Source: G963666705 sp963666705 (GTDB taxonomy: Bacteria > Pseudomonadota > Alphaproteobacteria > CADEGL01). From it: a stretch of DNA of 64,000 bases. The stretch's first letter is position 1, and every line of letters begins with the position of its first letter. Location of the stretch: assembly GCA_963666705.2 (NCBI GenBank), contig CAXXKO010000028.1, positions 110,402 through 174,401 on the forward strand. The letters are read 5' to 3'. The notes under the pieces are model-generated. The model did not search any database and had not been told where the DNA came from. It saw only the letters and a program-made list of their open reading frames with translations. Position numbers and translations under genes: made by a program. Positions 7,959 to 16,238 of this stretch are shown one piece after another.

Positions 7959-9515
7959 CTACGCTTCCGTGGGGCGGCGGTGGGCATGGTCGAGATGGAC
8001 ATGGAACGCCGCCACCTCGGCATCGATGCGGGCCTCGTCCCAGCCCAGGATGTCGGCCACGGTCTCGGCCGCCTTGCGCGCGCCCTCCCGCCCCATGGTC
8101 TCGGTCCAGCCGATCCCGGTGCGCCGGCACAGGAGGTCGACGAGGGTCTCCGCCTGCTCGTGCTTCGCGGCGTGGTCCAGGTCGGCGAGCGTGATGTCGG
8201 GGTAGTGGTTGAGCAGCGCCGGCGAGCTTTCGGTCCCCGGGAACAGGTGCGGCGCGTAGTCCGCGGCCTGGGCCGGCCCGGAGGGCTGGAGTCGCCGGCC
8301 GACGGCGGCGAGGAGCTCGCGCCCGGCCGAGCGGTGGGTGGTGACGGGTCCCGCCGTCATGGCCAGGGCGCCGGGCATGCCGTCCTCGGCGAGGTCGTGG
8401 ACCTCGCGCGAGCGCACCCCCTTGGGCACCTTGGGGTCGTAGGTGAGCGGGCGCACCCCGGCCCAGGTGTAGAGCACGTCGGCGCGCGCGAGGCCGAGGC
8501 TCGGCACCAGGTGGTTCGCCTCCGCGATCAGCCAGTCGATGTCCTCGTCCGTGGCGTGGATGTCGTCGATGTCGCCCTCATAGATGGTCTCGGTCACCCC
8601 CATGTAATGCAGCCCCTGGCGCCAGGGCACCAGGTAGACCGGCTCCTCCCCCTCCCGGTTGAAACCGATGACGCCATGGTCGCGGCACGCCTCGGGCAGG
8701 CGGATGACGATGTGCGCACCCTTGGTGCCGAGGATCTTGCGCCCCGCCTTCGCGCTGGCGAGCGCGTTCACCCGGTCGATCCAGATGCCGGCGGTGTTGA
8801 GCACCAGCTTGGCCGAGACCCGTGCCTCCCCCGCCTCCCCGCGCGCGTCCGCGAGGGTGAGCGCCCAGCCCTCCCCGCCCGTGCGCTCGAGGCCGACGAC
8901 GGGCGTGTAGTTGCGCGCTGACGCCCCCATGCGCTCGGCATCGAGCACCATGTCCATGCCGACGCGCTCGGCCCAGTCGAACTGGTACTCGCGGTAGGTA
9001 TTGACGGCGACGAGCTTGTCCTGGTCGCGCAAGTCGCGGTAGAGCGGCGTCTTGGCGATCTCGGCCGGGCGCAGGACGCGGCGGTCGAGGGGCACCGCCT
9101 TGGGCCCCAGGGCCTCGACGATGCGGAGCGCCAAATCGACCTGCCAGGACTTGTAGGCCATGCCGCGATAGACCGGAAAGCCGAAGGTGAAGACCCGGGT
9201 CCGTTCCGGTGCGTCGCGCACGAACTCGGCGCGCGCGCCCATGGCCTGCCGGGTCATGCGGAGCGCCCGGGTCAAGTCCGAGGGGTGCCACAGGAAGCTC
9301 CAGGGCGAGCCGCCGGGCGCCAGATAGCGCAGCCCGCAATGGATGAGCCGGGTCGAGCGGCTGCTCGACGCCGCCGCGAAGTCGCCCTTGTCCACGAGCA
9401 GCACGGCGTAGCCCGCGGCGCTGAGCTCCCGCGCCGCGCTGCAGCCGTTGATGCCGGCGCCGATGACGGCCACGTCGAACTCCCGGCCCTCGAGCTTCGA
9501 TAGACCCATGCGCAT
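7959..9515 (-). CDS. glpD: FAD-dependent glycerol-3-phosphate dehydrogenase
   Basis: 518 residues from the ATG at 9515, preceded by GAGAAGGGG. The FAD-binding signature is VAVIGAGINGCSAARELS, followed by the GlpD-type SSSRSTRLIHCGLRYL, where Gly is more usual than Cys in LIHxGLRYL. The central NTAGIWIDRVN and GAHIVIRLP, and the C-terminal GIGWTETMGREGARKAAETV, fit GlpD. The enzyme oxidises sn-glycerol-3-phosphate to dihydroxyacetone phosphate at the inner membrane face and passes electrons to quinone. No glpK or glycerol transporter is nearby. Its upstream region ends 115 bp away at the first IS21 element, so the native promoter may be affected. Confidence 0.9.
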   Translation of the reverse strand: MRMGLSKLEGREFDVAVIGAGINGCSAARELSAAGYAVLLVDKGDFAAASSSRSTRLIHCGLRYLAPGGSPWSFLWHPSDLTRALRMTRQAMGARAEFVRDAPERTRVFTFGFPVYRGMAYKSWQVDLALRIVEALGPKAVPLDRRVLRPAEIAKTPLYRDLRDQDKLVAVNTYREYQFDWAERVGMDMVLDAERMGASARNYTPVVGLERTGGEGWALTLADARGEAGEARVSAKLVLNTAGIWIDRVNALASAKAGRKILGTKGAHIVIRLPEACRDHGVIGFNREGEEPVYLVPWRQGLHYMGVTETIYEGDIDDIHATDEDIDWLIAEANHLVPSLGLARADVLYTWAGVRPLTYDPKVPKGVRSREVHDLAEDGMPGALAMTAGPVTTHRSAGRELLAAVGRRLQPSGPAQAADYAPHLFPGTESSPALLNHYPDITLADLDHAAKHEQAETLVDLLCRRTGIGWTETMGREGARKAAETVADILGWDEARIDAEVAAFHVHLDHAHRRPTEA

Positions 9516-9829
9516 GTGCCACCCCTTCTCCCGGCGTCCCGATCGGCCCTCACTATAGGCCGGATCGGGCCGAATCCCAGCCACCCCGCACACCTGGCGC
9601 CCGCCGGCCCGACGCGCGGCTCGCTTGACTGTCAACGGCGGAGCAAAATTAGTCCACCCGGGCGGAGCAAAACTAGTCCACTTGACGTTATGCGGTACGC
9701 GGTGTTGGGGGGTTGTCCCGGTAGTCCATAGGAGGGACCCGCGCTGCTTCGTGTAGCGCTTGCGTTACGCGGAGCGAAGCAGCGTGGGAGGTTCCTGTGG
9801 ACCCACCGGGTCAACCATTGCACCGGCGG

Positions 9830-10600
9830 TCAAGCAGGTATTTTTGGGGATTTCCGCCGTTTTTGGCTTTGGTTGAGACGATAGCTCTCGCCGTTCATTT
9901 CCAGGATATGGACATGGTGGGTGAGGCGGTCCAGCAAAGCCCCGGTCAGGCGTTCCGAGCCGAATATCTCCGTCCACTCATCGAACGGCAAGTTGGAGGT
10001 CACCAGGATCGAGCCCCGCTCGTAGCGCTGGCTGAAGACTTCGAACAGCAGCTCGGCGCCGGTCTTCGAGAGCGGCACGAAGCCGAGTTCGTCGATGATC
10101 AGAAGGTGATACTTTGCCAGTTGCTTCTGCAGGCGCAACAGGCGTTTTTCATCCCCGGCCTCCATCAGTTCATGAACCAGGGCAGCGGCCGTGAGGAAGC
10201 CGACGGAGAGCCCCTTTTGGCAGGCCGCCAGACCGAGACCGAGGGCGATATGGGTCTTGCCGGTTCCGCTGTTGCCGAGCGCGATGATATTCTCACGACG
10301 CTCGACGTATTCGCATCGCGCCAACTCCAGAACCAGCATCTTGTCGAGCGATGCGATGGCCTTGAAGTCGAAGCTGTCGAGGCTTTTGACGGCGGGGAAC
10401 CTGGCCTGTCTGATCCGCCGCTCGACCATGCGGCGCTCACGGTCGATCAGTTCCAACTCGGTCAGACGGACAAGATACCGCACATGGTCGGCGCCCTCGG
10501 TGGCGCATTGGCGGGCCAGCTTGTCGTATTCGCGCAGGAACGTCGGCAGTTTCAGGGTCTTGAGGTGATGGGCCAGCAACACTTGCGGCGTATCGGTCAT
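9830..10600 (-). CDS. istB: IS21 helper ATPase IstB
   Basis: 256 residues from MTDTPQVLLAHHLKTL. Walker A ALGNSGTGKTHIALG, Walker B LLIIDELGFVP, and the SNLPFDEWTEIFG segment identify the DnaA/DnaC-related AAA+ helper of IS21 transposases. It binds DNA and loads the IstA transposase at targets. Its ATG overlaps the TGA of the istA remnant (ATGA), the standard IS21 arrangement. The frame is intact although istA is not. It is closely similar to the istB at 19476-20240. Confidence 0.93.
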   Translation of the reverse strand: MTDTPQVLLAHHLKTLKLPTFLREYDKLARQCATEGADHVRYLVRLTELELIDRERRMVERRIRQARFPAVKSLDSFDFKAIASLDKMLVLELARCEYVERRENIIALGNSGTGKTHIALGLGLAACQKGLSVGFLTAAALVHELMEAGDEKRLLRLQKQLAKYHLLIIDELGFVPLSKTGAELLFEVFSQRYERGSILVTSNLPFDEWTEIFGSERLTGALLDRLTHHVHILEMNGESYRLNQSQKRRKSPKIPA

Positions 10601-10696
10601 GACGCGCCTCCACCCAACAAGCTCATATAACTGGCGGCGGCCGTGGTCGCCACGTTGGCCCGAGGCAGGTAGGGATAGATATCCAGGTCGAGTTTG

Positions 10697-12109
10697 TGAG
10701 TCGGACCCGATTTCCTTGGACACAGAATTGGCTTAATCGAAGTGTCCAAGGAGGACCGGAACATGACCGATAATTTTGAGAAGAAAGTTGCTGTTGATGG
10801 GCCTGTAGTAAATGCGGGCGAGCTTGGCTCGTCCACGTTTTCCCCAGGCCAGGCTTTGCCGGCAGGCCCGCTGGGACTTGGCCAGCGATGGACGGTGGCG
10901 CGCAAGCGTGAGGTCGTTCTGCGGCTTTTGCGTGACGAGCCGGTGCAACTTCTGTCGCGCCAGTTGGGCGTAGAGATCTTCCGGCTCGAGCAGTGGCGTG
11001 AGAAAGCGATCGGCGGGATCGACGCCTCGCTCAAGCAACGCAAGGGCGATCCGGTGCAGGCGGAACTGGATAGCGCCCATGAAGCGGATCGGAGAGTTGA
11101 CCATGCAGGTGGAACTGCTGGAGGCCAAGACGGAGACCTTCGGCCCTTTGGGGCGGCGGAGGTCGCGGCGATGAGTGCCGCCACCTCGCCCGGCACGGGT
11201 CTGGCCTACGGCCTGCGGCGGGTCTGCGCCGCCTGGGGCATGGCCCGCTCCTCGTTCTACGCCATGACCTCCGGCCAGCACGCCGAGCAGCCGCCGGCAA
11301 AGCGTCGGGGACCGAAGCCCGCGATCTCGGACCAGGCGCTGCTGGTGGCGATCGAAGCCGACCTGGAGGCATCGCCCTGGGAGGGCGAGGGCTACCGCAA
11401 GGTCTGGGCTCGGCTTCGGGTCTGTCGCGACATCCGGGTTGCCCGCAAGCGGGTGCTCCGCCTGATGCGCGAGAACAATCTGCTCTCGCCCCATCGCTGC
11501 CGCCGCCGTGGCGGCAATCCCCATGACGGTGAGATCATCACTCATGCCCCGAACCTCATGTGGGGCACCGATGGCGTTCGGGTGTTCACGGTGGACGACG
11601 GCTGGGGCTGGATCTTCACCGCCGTCGAGCATTGGAACGCCGAGTGTGTCGGCTGGCATGTCTGCAAGCGCGGCGACCGCTTCGCCGCCCTGCAGCCGAT
11701 CTCCATGGGGCTTGCCGGGCTGTATGGCTCGACCGCGGCCGGCGCGGCTCGGGGGCTGGCCTTGCGGATGGATCACGGCTCCCAGTATCTGTCGGACCAC
11801 TTCACCAACCAGATCAAGTTCTGGGGCATCCAGCCGTCCTACGCCTTCGTCGCCGAGCCCCAGACCAACGGCGTCGCCGAGCGGTTCAATCGCACGCTGA
11901 AGGAACAGATCATCCATGGTCGCATCTACCGCAACATCGCGGAGCTGCGGGACGCCGTCCGCGACTTCGTCGAACTCTACAATGCCCAGTGGATCGTGGA
12001 GAAGAACGGCTACCTGAGCCCCGCTCAAGCTCGTCAGGCGTGGCACGCCGCGATCTCAATCAGGCCCGCCGCGTGAGACAAACTTGTGTCCAAGGAACCG
12101 GGTGCGCTA
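10697..12109 (+). mobile_element. IS3-like element, copy 1 (about 1413 bp), inside istA of IS21 element 1
   Basis: Left end TGAGTCGGACCCGATTTCCT; right end, reverse strand, TAGCGCACCCGGTTCCTTGG; the shared inner part TTCCTTGGACACA is perfect. Direct repeats CCAGGTCGAGTTTG flank it (10683-10696 and 12113-12126); extending to 17 bp gives 15 identities. Deleting the element and one repeat restores istA as RRPPKLDLDIYPYL, which proves the boundaries. A 3-5 bp duplication would be usual for IS3. Confidence 0.85.
10763..12076 (+). CDS. IS3-like transposase, OrfA and OrfB read as one frame
   Basis: ATG at 10763 follows AAGGAGGACCGGAAC. The N-terminal part carries an HTH (RWTVARKREVVLRLLRDEPV). The C-terminal rve/DDE core shows LMWGTDGVRVF, LRMDHGSQYLSDHF and TNGVAERFNRTLKEQ. 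Compared with the second copy (separate OrfA 21833-22243 and OrfB 20925-21836), a one-base gain near 11072 (GGATAGCGCCCATG versus GGACATCGCCATG) shifts the end of OrfA out of frame and joins it to OrfB. The join region (residues about 105-135) is therefore nonsense relative to OrfA, losing its leucine-zipper-like end. The fused product may or may not be functional; an internal ATG at 11171 could still give OrfB. Confidence 0.85.
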   Translation: MTDNFEKKVAVDGPVVNAGELGSSTFSPGQALPAGPLGLGQRWTVARKREVVLRLLRDEPVQLLSRQLGVEIFRLEQWREKAIGGIDASLKQRKGDPVQAELDSAHEADRRVDHAGGTAGGQDGDLRPFGAAEVAAMSAATSPGTGLAYGLRRVCAAWGMARSSFYAMTSGQHAEQPPAKRRGPKPAISDQALLVAIEADLEASPWEGEGYRKVWARLRVCRDIRVARKRVLRLMRENNLLSPHRCRRRGGNPHDGEIITHAPNLMWGTDGVRVFTVDDGWGWIFTAVEHWNAECVGWHVCKRGDRFAALQPISMGLAGLYGSTAAGAARGLALRMDHGSQYLSDHFTNQIKFWGIQPSYAFVAEPQTNGVAERFNRTLKEQIIHGRIYRNIAELRDAVRDFVELYNAQWIVEKNGYLSPAQARQAWHAAISIRPAA

Positions 12110-13645
12110 CACCCAGGTCGAGTTTGGGCGGGCGTCGCTCGATACGGCACAGCACAAGGTGTTTGACGGCGTCGTAGCCGATCGCACCCAGGCGCAGGGC
12201 GTCCTTCACCCGCGCCGTGAAGCACCTCGAGATCGAAGGTCTCCAGAAGCCGAAGGACCTGGACGTATTCCCGCTTGCCGGCCTTGCCCATGCGCGCCTC
12301 CAGGAGACGGCGCAGGGTTGGGAAGGCATCAGGCAGTTCCCATCCGGCTAGCGGCGCGGCCTGATCCAGGGCACCGATCTTGTGCTCCAGCAAAGGCAGG
12401 TAGTGGATCGGATCGAAGACCATGTCTTCCCGGTCGTAGGAACGGGGGTGTCGGGCAATGATCCCCGGCGCCGCAACCGATAACCACCTCGTGGACATAG
12501 CCACGGATCCAGACTTCCTGATGGCCGTAGGCGACGGGCACGGAATAGTCATTCGTCCGGTAGCGCACCAGGGACAGCGAGTTGACCCGCGTGCCCTGCT
12601 TGTCGCACGCGTCGAACGGTGCCGGCAGTGGCCTCTTCAACGCTTCGCGGTCACGCACAAACCGTTCGCCGATGCTCTCGCGGTGGCCGCGCAGGACGTT
12701 GCCTTGCCGGTTGCGGCATTGCTCTTCCAGGTGGCCATTGAAGGCGTCCCAGCTCGCGAACCGGGGACGCGGCGTCATGAAGTTCCGCCGGGCATAGCCG
12801 ACCACCCCCTCCACATTGCCTTTGTCCGTTACCCTTGCCGGGACGGCCGTAGCGGTCCTCGAAGAGGTAATGGGACTGCAGCCCGCTGAACGCCCGCGTT
12901 CGTTGCCGCGTGCCATCTGACAAGATGCGCGACACCAGACACTTGTCGTTGTCGTAAAGAATCGATTGGGGAACGCCGCCGAAAAAAACAAAGGCTCTGT
13001 TGTGCCCGTCCAGCCAGGCCTCCGTCGTCGCCGCCGGGTAGGCCGCAACGAAGCAGGCATCGCTGTGGGGAAGTGTCATGACGAAAAAATGCGCCCGGAT
13101 ACTTGACGCCGGCGATGATCGCATCCGCCTCGCCAAAGTCCGCTCGAGCATGGCCCGGAGGATGTGACAACGGCACAAACATCTCACGCCGACGAAGGCG
13201 CCGTTCCCGAACGTAATCCTTCACGATGGTCTCTTTGCCCGTGAAGCCATGTTCGTCGCGAAGGCGCTCGAATATACGCTTCGCCGTGTGGTGCTGCTTA
13301 CGGTGAACCGTTCGGTCCTCCTCCAGAATACGGTCGATGATATCCGTGAAGGGGGCCAGTTTCGGGCGTTTCGGTGGCTGGCGTCGCCGATATCCCGGCG
13401 GCTCCGAATGCCGCAGCATCTTCCTCACCGTCTCGCGCGCAATGCCAAACCGACTTGCCGCCTCTCGCTGGCTCAGACCATCAACATGGCAGGCCCAGCC
13501 GAACGCGCAGATATAGGTCCACGGTGTACATCCTCCCGCCTTCCATCTCAAAAAAGATCGAAGGCTACAGGTGGCAGAGTTTTACTCCGCCCGCGGCTGG
13601 GAAATCCCGCCGCTTCCGTGGACTAATTTGTCACCGCCGTTCTCA

Positions 13646-13756
13646 GGCCATCGACGGGTCGGCGGGCGTGGTCAGCTGCTTGTGGATCGCCATCGATCCG
13701 CGGCCCGCGTCGAAGAGCGCGAAGTCCGTGAACGTGCCGCCGATATCGACGCCCAT
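13646..13756 (-). pseudogene. N-terminal stump of a hydantoinase A / oxoprolinase-type subunit
   Basis: From ATG 13756 the frame reads MGVDIGGTFTDFALFDAGRG and continues to LTTPADPSMA, where IS21 element 1 begins. MGVDIGGTFTDF is the signature phosphate-binding start of HyuA-family ATP-dependent hydantoinases/5-oxoprolinases (normal length about 680). The rest of the gene is not on the other side of the IS21 element, so the gene was cut by a rearrangement, not by simple insertion. The 230 bp upstream hold no other gene. Confidence 0.8.
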
Positions 13757-14043
13757 GCGATAGGCTCTGTGTTCCCTCAGCGCTCCCTCCCGTCCCTCCC
13801 GCGCACGGTGGCTCCGTCCGCCGAGGCCGCACCGGCGGACAGCAACAGAGAACATACGCGCGGCGTTGCTGCAATGGGAAGTTAGAACTGGGTCTACTTC
13901 CAGTTTGGTATGCCAGAAAACTTGTTGCGGGAGACGCCGGGCATCGTACAACGGGCAGAAAATGTTACAGGGGTAGGTCTCATGGTGGCGTTGTCAGAGT
14001 AAGTTGTCTCAAGCCGAGGAGGGGCGTTCCGTAGCCTCTGGCG

Positions 14044-14879
14044 ATGCGTAATCCATTTCGCTATTTCAACAGCTTGCCCGAGGTGACCCGCCTCGCGGTG
14101 ATGATGTACATTCGTTATCCGCTGTCCGTGAGACAGGTCGAATACCAGCGGCCGATGAGCTTGACTCATCGACCGCTGGCAAGCGCGCCCGAGCTTATGC
14201 GAGGTAAGCCAAGGGCGCGGATGCGCCCGCCCGGCGCTCGAGGGAACATACAACGGGTCATTCTTATGGGCCGTTGGTAGAAGAACTGCTGTTCGAGCGC
14301 GGTATCGATAGCTGCTATGAAACCGTGCGGTTTTGGTGGAACCGGTTCGGTCCGATGTTTGCTGCGGAGATCCGAAAGCGGTGCGCTTATCATTCATCGT
14401 ATTCCCAATGGCGATGGCACCTCGACGAGGTCTTCGTGAAGATCAACGGCGAGACGAATTATCTCTGGCGGGCGGTGGATCACGAAGGCGAGGTGCTTGA
14501 TGTTTTCGCGACGAAGCGCCGGAATCGCAGAGCCGCGCTGAAGTTCCTGATGCGCACAATGAAACGTTACGGCCGACCACGATCGATCGTAACCGACCGG
14601 CTTCGCTCTTACGCTGCGGCACTGAGGGTCATTGGAATCAGTGAGCGTCGGGAGTGTGGCCGTTGGCTCAACAACAGAGCCGAGAACTCGCATCAATCGT
14701 TCCGACGACGCGAGAGGGCGATGGCGAAGTTCAGGGTCATCAAGACCCTTCAGAAGTTTACCTCCGTCCATGCCTCGATCCACAATCACTTCAATCAGGG
14801 CCGCCACCTCAACCGCCGAGATATCTTCAAGCAGAACCGCGCAGCCACCCTGGCCGAGTGGTGTGAACTGATGGCGTGA
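14044..14879 (+). pseudogene. IS6-family transposase, interrupted by a 137 bp insertion
   Basis: N-terminal part MRNPFRYFNSLPEVTRLAVM to VRQVE (14044-14142), then the insertion, then ELLFERGIDSCYETVRFWWN to the stop at 14879. DDE residues are visible in WRWHLDEVFVKINGE, SIVTDRLRSY and NNRAENSHQSFRRRERAM. The insertion plus its 3 bp duplication adds 140 bp, which is not a multiple of three, so the protein is broken into a 33-codon start and a C-terminal piece of about 200 residues that may be opened from an internal start. Confidence 0.85.
14143..14279. repeat. 137 bp non-autonomous insertion carrying a copy of the gmk-yicC repeat unit
   Basis: Ends TACCAGCGGCC and GGCCGTTGGTA form an imperfect terminal inverted repeat (10 of 11), flanked by GAA at 14140-14142 and 14280-14282; removing the insert and one GAA gives the expected Q-V-E-E-L-L of the IS6 transposase. 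A 15 bp near-perfect hairpin (CCAGCGGCCGATGAG-cttga-CTCATCGACCGCTGG) lies at the left end. Around 14205-14245 it contains an inverted copy of the repeat unit seen at 85-512 (CCAAGGGCGCGGATGCGCCC). No ORF is plausible. Confidence 0.75.
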
Positions 14880-14932
14880 GAATCCCTGCCATCGGCATTT
14901 TGACGTCTTCCAAATTTACTCTGACAGAGCCG

Positions 14933-15034
14933 ATTGAACAGGTTCGGAGCAAGTATGCGCTGGAGGGCGACCAGCCCATCGAACTCCTCCCCTCTCATAA
15001 GCGGGAATATCTCGGCGGCCGGGTGGGCCTCTAG
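14933..15034 (+). pseudogene. C-terminal gene fragment cut by the IS6 element
   Basis: An open frame enters from the IS6 end and reads EQVRSKYALEGDQPIELLPS then HKREYLGGRVGL, ending at TAG 15032-15034. The codon use fits a real protein, but the N-terminus is replaced by the IS6 element. The product is not recognised. The stop codon lies in the CTAG target site of the MITE that follows. Confidence 0.4.
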
Positions 15035-15296
15035 TACCCACTTTCATAATTCCGTGTTCCATACGATCGCTTTTCCCGTCTCCTCGGTAGGAGGGGGTGC
15101 GCCGGCGATGCCGGGGCATCGCCAAGCATCCCCGACACCCCGAGGGGGCGGGAAAAGCGACCCGTAGGACGGCGCCCCGAGGCCCCCGGACGTCGTCGCG
15201 CGCCGCTTGTGATGCCCCGGCATCACGGCGCGCCACCCTCCTAGCCGGGAACCTCGGGGCGCCGTCGTATGGCACACGGAATTATGAAAGTGGGTA
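15035..15296. repeat. 262 bp MITE, copy A
   Basis: Terminal inverted repeats of about 32 bp with one mismatch start TACCCACTTTCATAATTCCG. CTAG flanks both sides (15031-15034, 15297-15300), a probable target duplication. The interior is strongly folded: GGTAGGAGGG region, GATGCCGGGGCATC, and GTGATGCC-CC-GGCATCAC. No ORF. Copy B at 30922-31183 is exactly the same length, inverted and about 95% identical. Confidence 0.85.
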
Positions 15297-15323
15297 CTAG
15301 CTCCCGCCCAGCGGAAGGAGGTG

Positions 15324-15377
15324 ATGGCAATCCGAAAGGAGGTCCGGCGGCTGATAAAGGCTGTCGGATGGGACTAG
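15324..15377 (+). other. Possible 17-codon ORF with a strong ribosome binding site
   Basis: GGAAGGAGGTG stands immediately upstream of ATG 15324; the frame reads MAIRKEVRRLIKAVGWD and stops at TAG. The start resembles the beginning of HicA-type toxins (KEVxxLIxxxGW), so it could be the stump of a toxin gene in a lost toxin-antitoxin pair with the fragment ending at 15034. This is weak: the downstream reading does not continue as HicA. Confidence 0.2.
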
Positions 15378-15431
15378 ACGGCTGAAGCCGAAATCGCCCC
15401 AAGTGATTGCTATTTGATTGCGACAGCTAAC

Positions 15432-15466
15432 AAGAGGTTAGCCGCCTCAAGCTAACCCTTTGTTTT
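15432..15466 (+). terminator. Rho-independent terminator (forward strand)
   Basis: GGTTAGC-cgcctcaa-GCTAACC forms a 7 bp stem followed by CTTTGTTTTTA. The T-rich tail is on the forward strand, so it ends transcription coming from the left, just before the convergent tRNA gene. Confidence 0.65.
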
Positions 15467-15469
15467 TAG

Positions 15470-15544
15470 TGGTGGGCGCGGTTGGGATTGAACCAACGAC
15501 CCCTACGATGTCAACGTAGTGCTCTCCCGCTGAGCTACGCGCCC
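15470..15544 (-). tRNA. tRNA-Val (anticodon GAC)
   Basis: Read on the reverse strand: acceptor GGGCGCG pairs with CGCGCCC, D-arm GCTCAGCGGGAGAGC, anticodon stem CTACG/CGTAG with loop TTGACAT (anticodon GAC), T-arm GTTGG-TTCAATC-CCAAC, and an encoded ACCA end. All cloverleaf elements are present in 75 nt. It reads GUC/GUU valine codons. Confidence 0.96.
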
Positions 15545-15622
15545 CCAGGGGAAGGGCGATTTATCACCATATGGGAAGGCAATTCAAGCCTGGAGAGCCG
15601 TGGTAGCGCGGCTGCGGCGCCT

Positions 15623-16000
15623 TCAGGCGGCCAGGGCGTGCTCGACCTGCTCGACCAGGTCCTTCAGGTGGAAGGGCTTGGAGAGCACCTTGGCGTCCGC
15701 CTTCGTATTGGCGCCGAAAGGCGAGAGGGCCTGGGCCTTGAGCGCCACGGCGGCGAAGCCGGTGATGAACATCACGCGCAGGCCCGGCAGCTCGAGGCAG
15801 GCCCGCCGGGCGAGCTCGATGCCGTCCATCCCCGGCATCACGATATCGGCGATCAGGAGGTCGAAGTGGTTGTCGGCGACGGCGTCGAGCGCGCTCACCC
15901 CGTCCGGCACGTCACATACCTGGTGGCCGACCTTCTGCAGGCCGCGGGCGAGGAAGGACCGCAGGGAGTCGTCGTCTTCGGCTAGGAGGATGTAGGCCAT
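15623..16000 (-). CDS. cpdR: CpdR-type single-domain response regulator
   Basis: 125 residues from ATG 16000. A lone receiver domain: acidic pocket E8-D9-D10, phosphorylated Asp52 in LLIADIVMPGMDG, Thr80 in FITGFAAVAL, Lys108 in VLSKPFHLKDLV. RVMFITGFAAVAL and KVLSKPFHLRDLV-like endings are hallmarks of alphaproteobacterial CpdR, the adaptor that, when unphosphorylated, primes ClpXP for substrate delivery and cell-cycle proteolysis. The C-terminus HALAA ends in two alanines, as in Caulobacter CpdR, where they act as a degron. A divergent N-formylglutamate amidohydrolase gene follows across a 238 bp gap, a neighbourhood seen in related genomes. Confidence 0.88.
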   Translation of the reverse strand: MAYILLAEDDDSLRSFLARGLQKVGHQVCDVPDGVSALDAVADNHFDLLIADIVMPGMDGIELARRACLELPGLRVMFITGFAAVALKAQALSPFGANTKADAKVLSKPFHLKDLVEQVEHALAA

Positions 16001-16238
16001 GCCCCTCGAAACTTCTTCCCCGGACCCGGGCGGCGCCGCGCGCTCCCTTGCGGGCACGAAGATTATACCCCCCGGTATACGATTCAAAGGTTAAGCCATC
16101 GCAAATCGCCGGCAGCGACGAGGTCGCGCGACCCGCCGACCGCCGCCGCCCGCCCATCGCCAATCTCGTCGCCCCGAGGCGGCGCGTCGCCGCGCGGCAG
16201 ATGACATGGTGGGTGGAATCGGCTAAACGAATCGCACC

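Larger units (their letters stand above)
10597..13531 (-). pseudogene. istA: istA transposase remnant of IS21 element 1
   Basis: Starts at ATG 13531 (MYTVDLYLRVRL) and can be followed in pieces: CHVDGLSQREAASRFGIARE, FVPLSHPPGHARADFGEADA, SILYDNDKCLVSRIL, SLSLVRYRTNDYSVPVAYGH, REYVQVLRLLETFDLEVL, and finally LDLDIYPYLPRANVATTAAA to the stop at 10597. At least three frame changes occur (near 13490, near 13085 at an A-run, and near 12840 and 12460). An IS3-like element interrupts the C-terminal part at 10697-12109. The DDE catalytic domain is therefore not translatable as one protein. Confidence 0.85.
9630..13645 (-). mobile_element. IS21-family element 1, inactivated and carrying an IS3-like insertion
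   Basis: Left end TGTCAACGGCGGAGCAAAAT at 9630; right end, read on the reverse strand, TGAGAACGGCGG from 13645. Subterminal repeats typical of IS21 are present (GCGGAGCAAAATTAGTCCAC, a second copy with ACTAG 23 bp on, and GGTGACAAATTAGTCCAC on the right). Without the nested element it is about 2.6 kb, the normal size. It encodes istB and a ruined istA on the reverse strand. The flanks CGCTTGAC and GGCCATCG do not match, so no target duplication remains: the element sits at a rearrangement junction and truncates a hyuA-type gene on its right. Confidence 0.85.
13987..14931 (+). mobile_element. IS6-family element (about 805 bp native), interrupted
   Basis: Inverted repeats GGCGTTGTCAGAGTAAG at 13987 and the complement of GGCTCTGTCAGAGTAAA ending at 14931 enclose one transposase gene. 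Length without the internal insertion is near 805 bp, right for IS6/IS26 relatives. The flanking 8-mers (CTCATGGT and GATTGAAC) differ, so no target duplication is left, as often after IS6 cointegrate formation or deletion. The right edge abuts a gene fragment, suggesting an IS6-mediated deletion. Confidence 0.82.
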
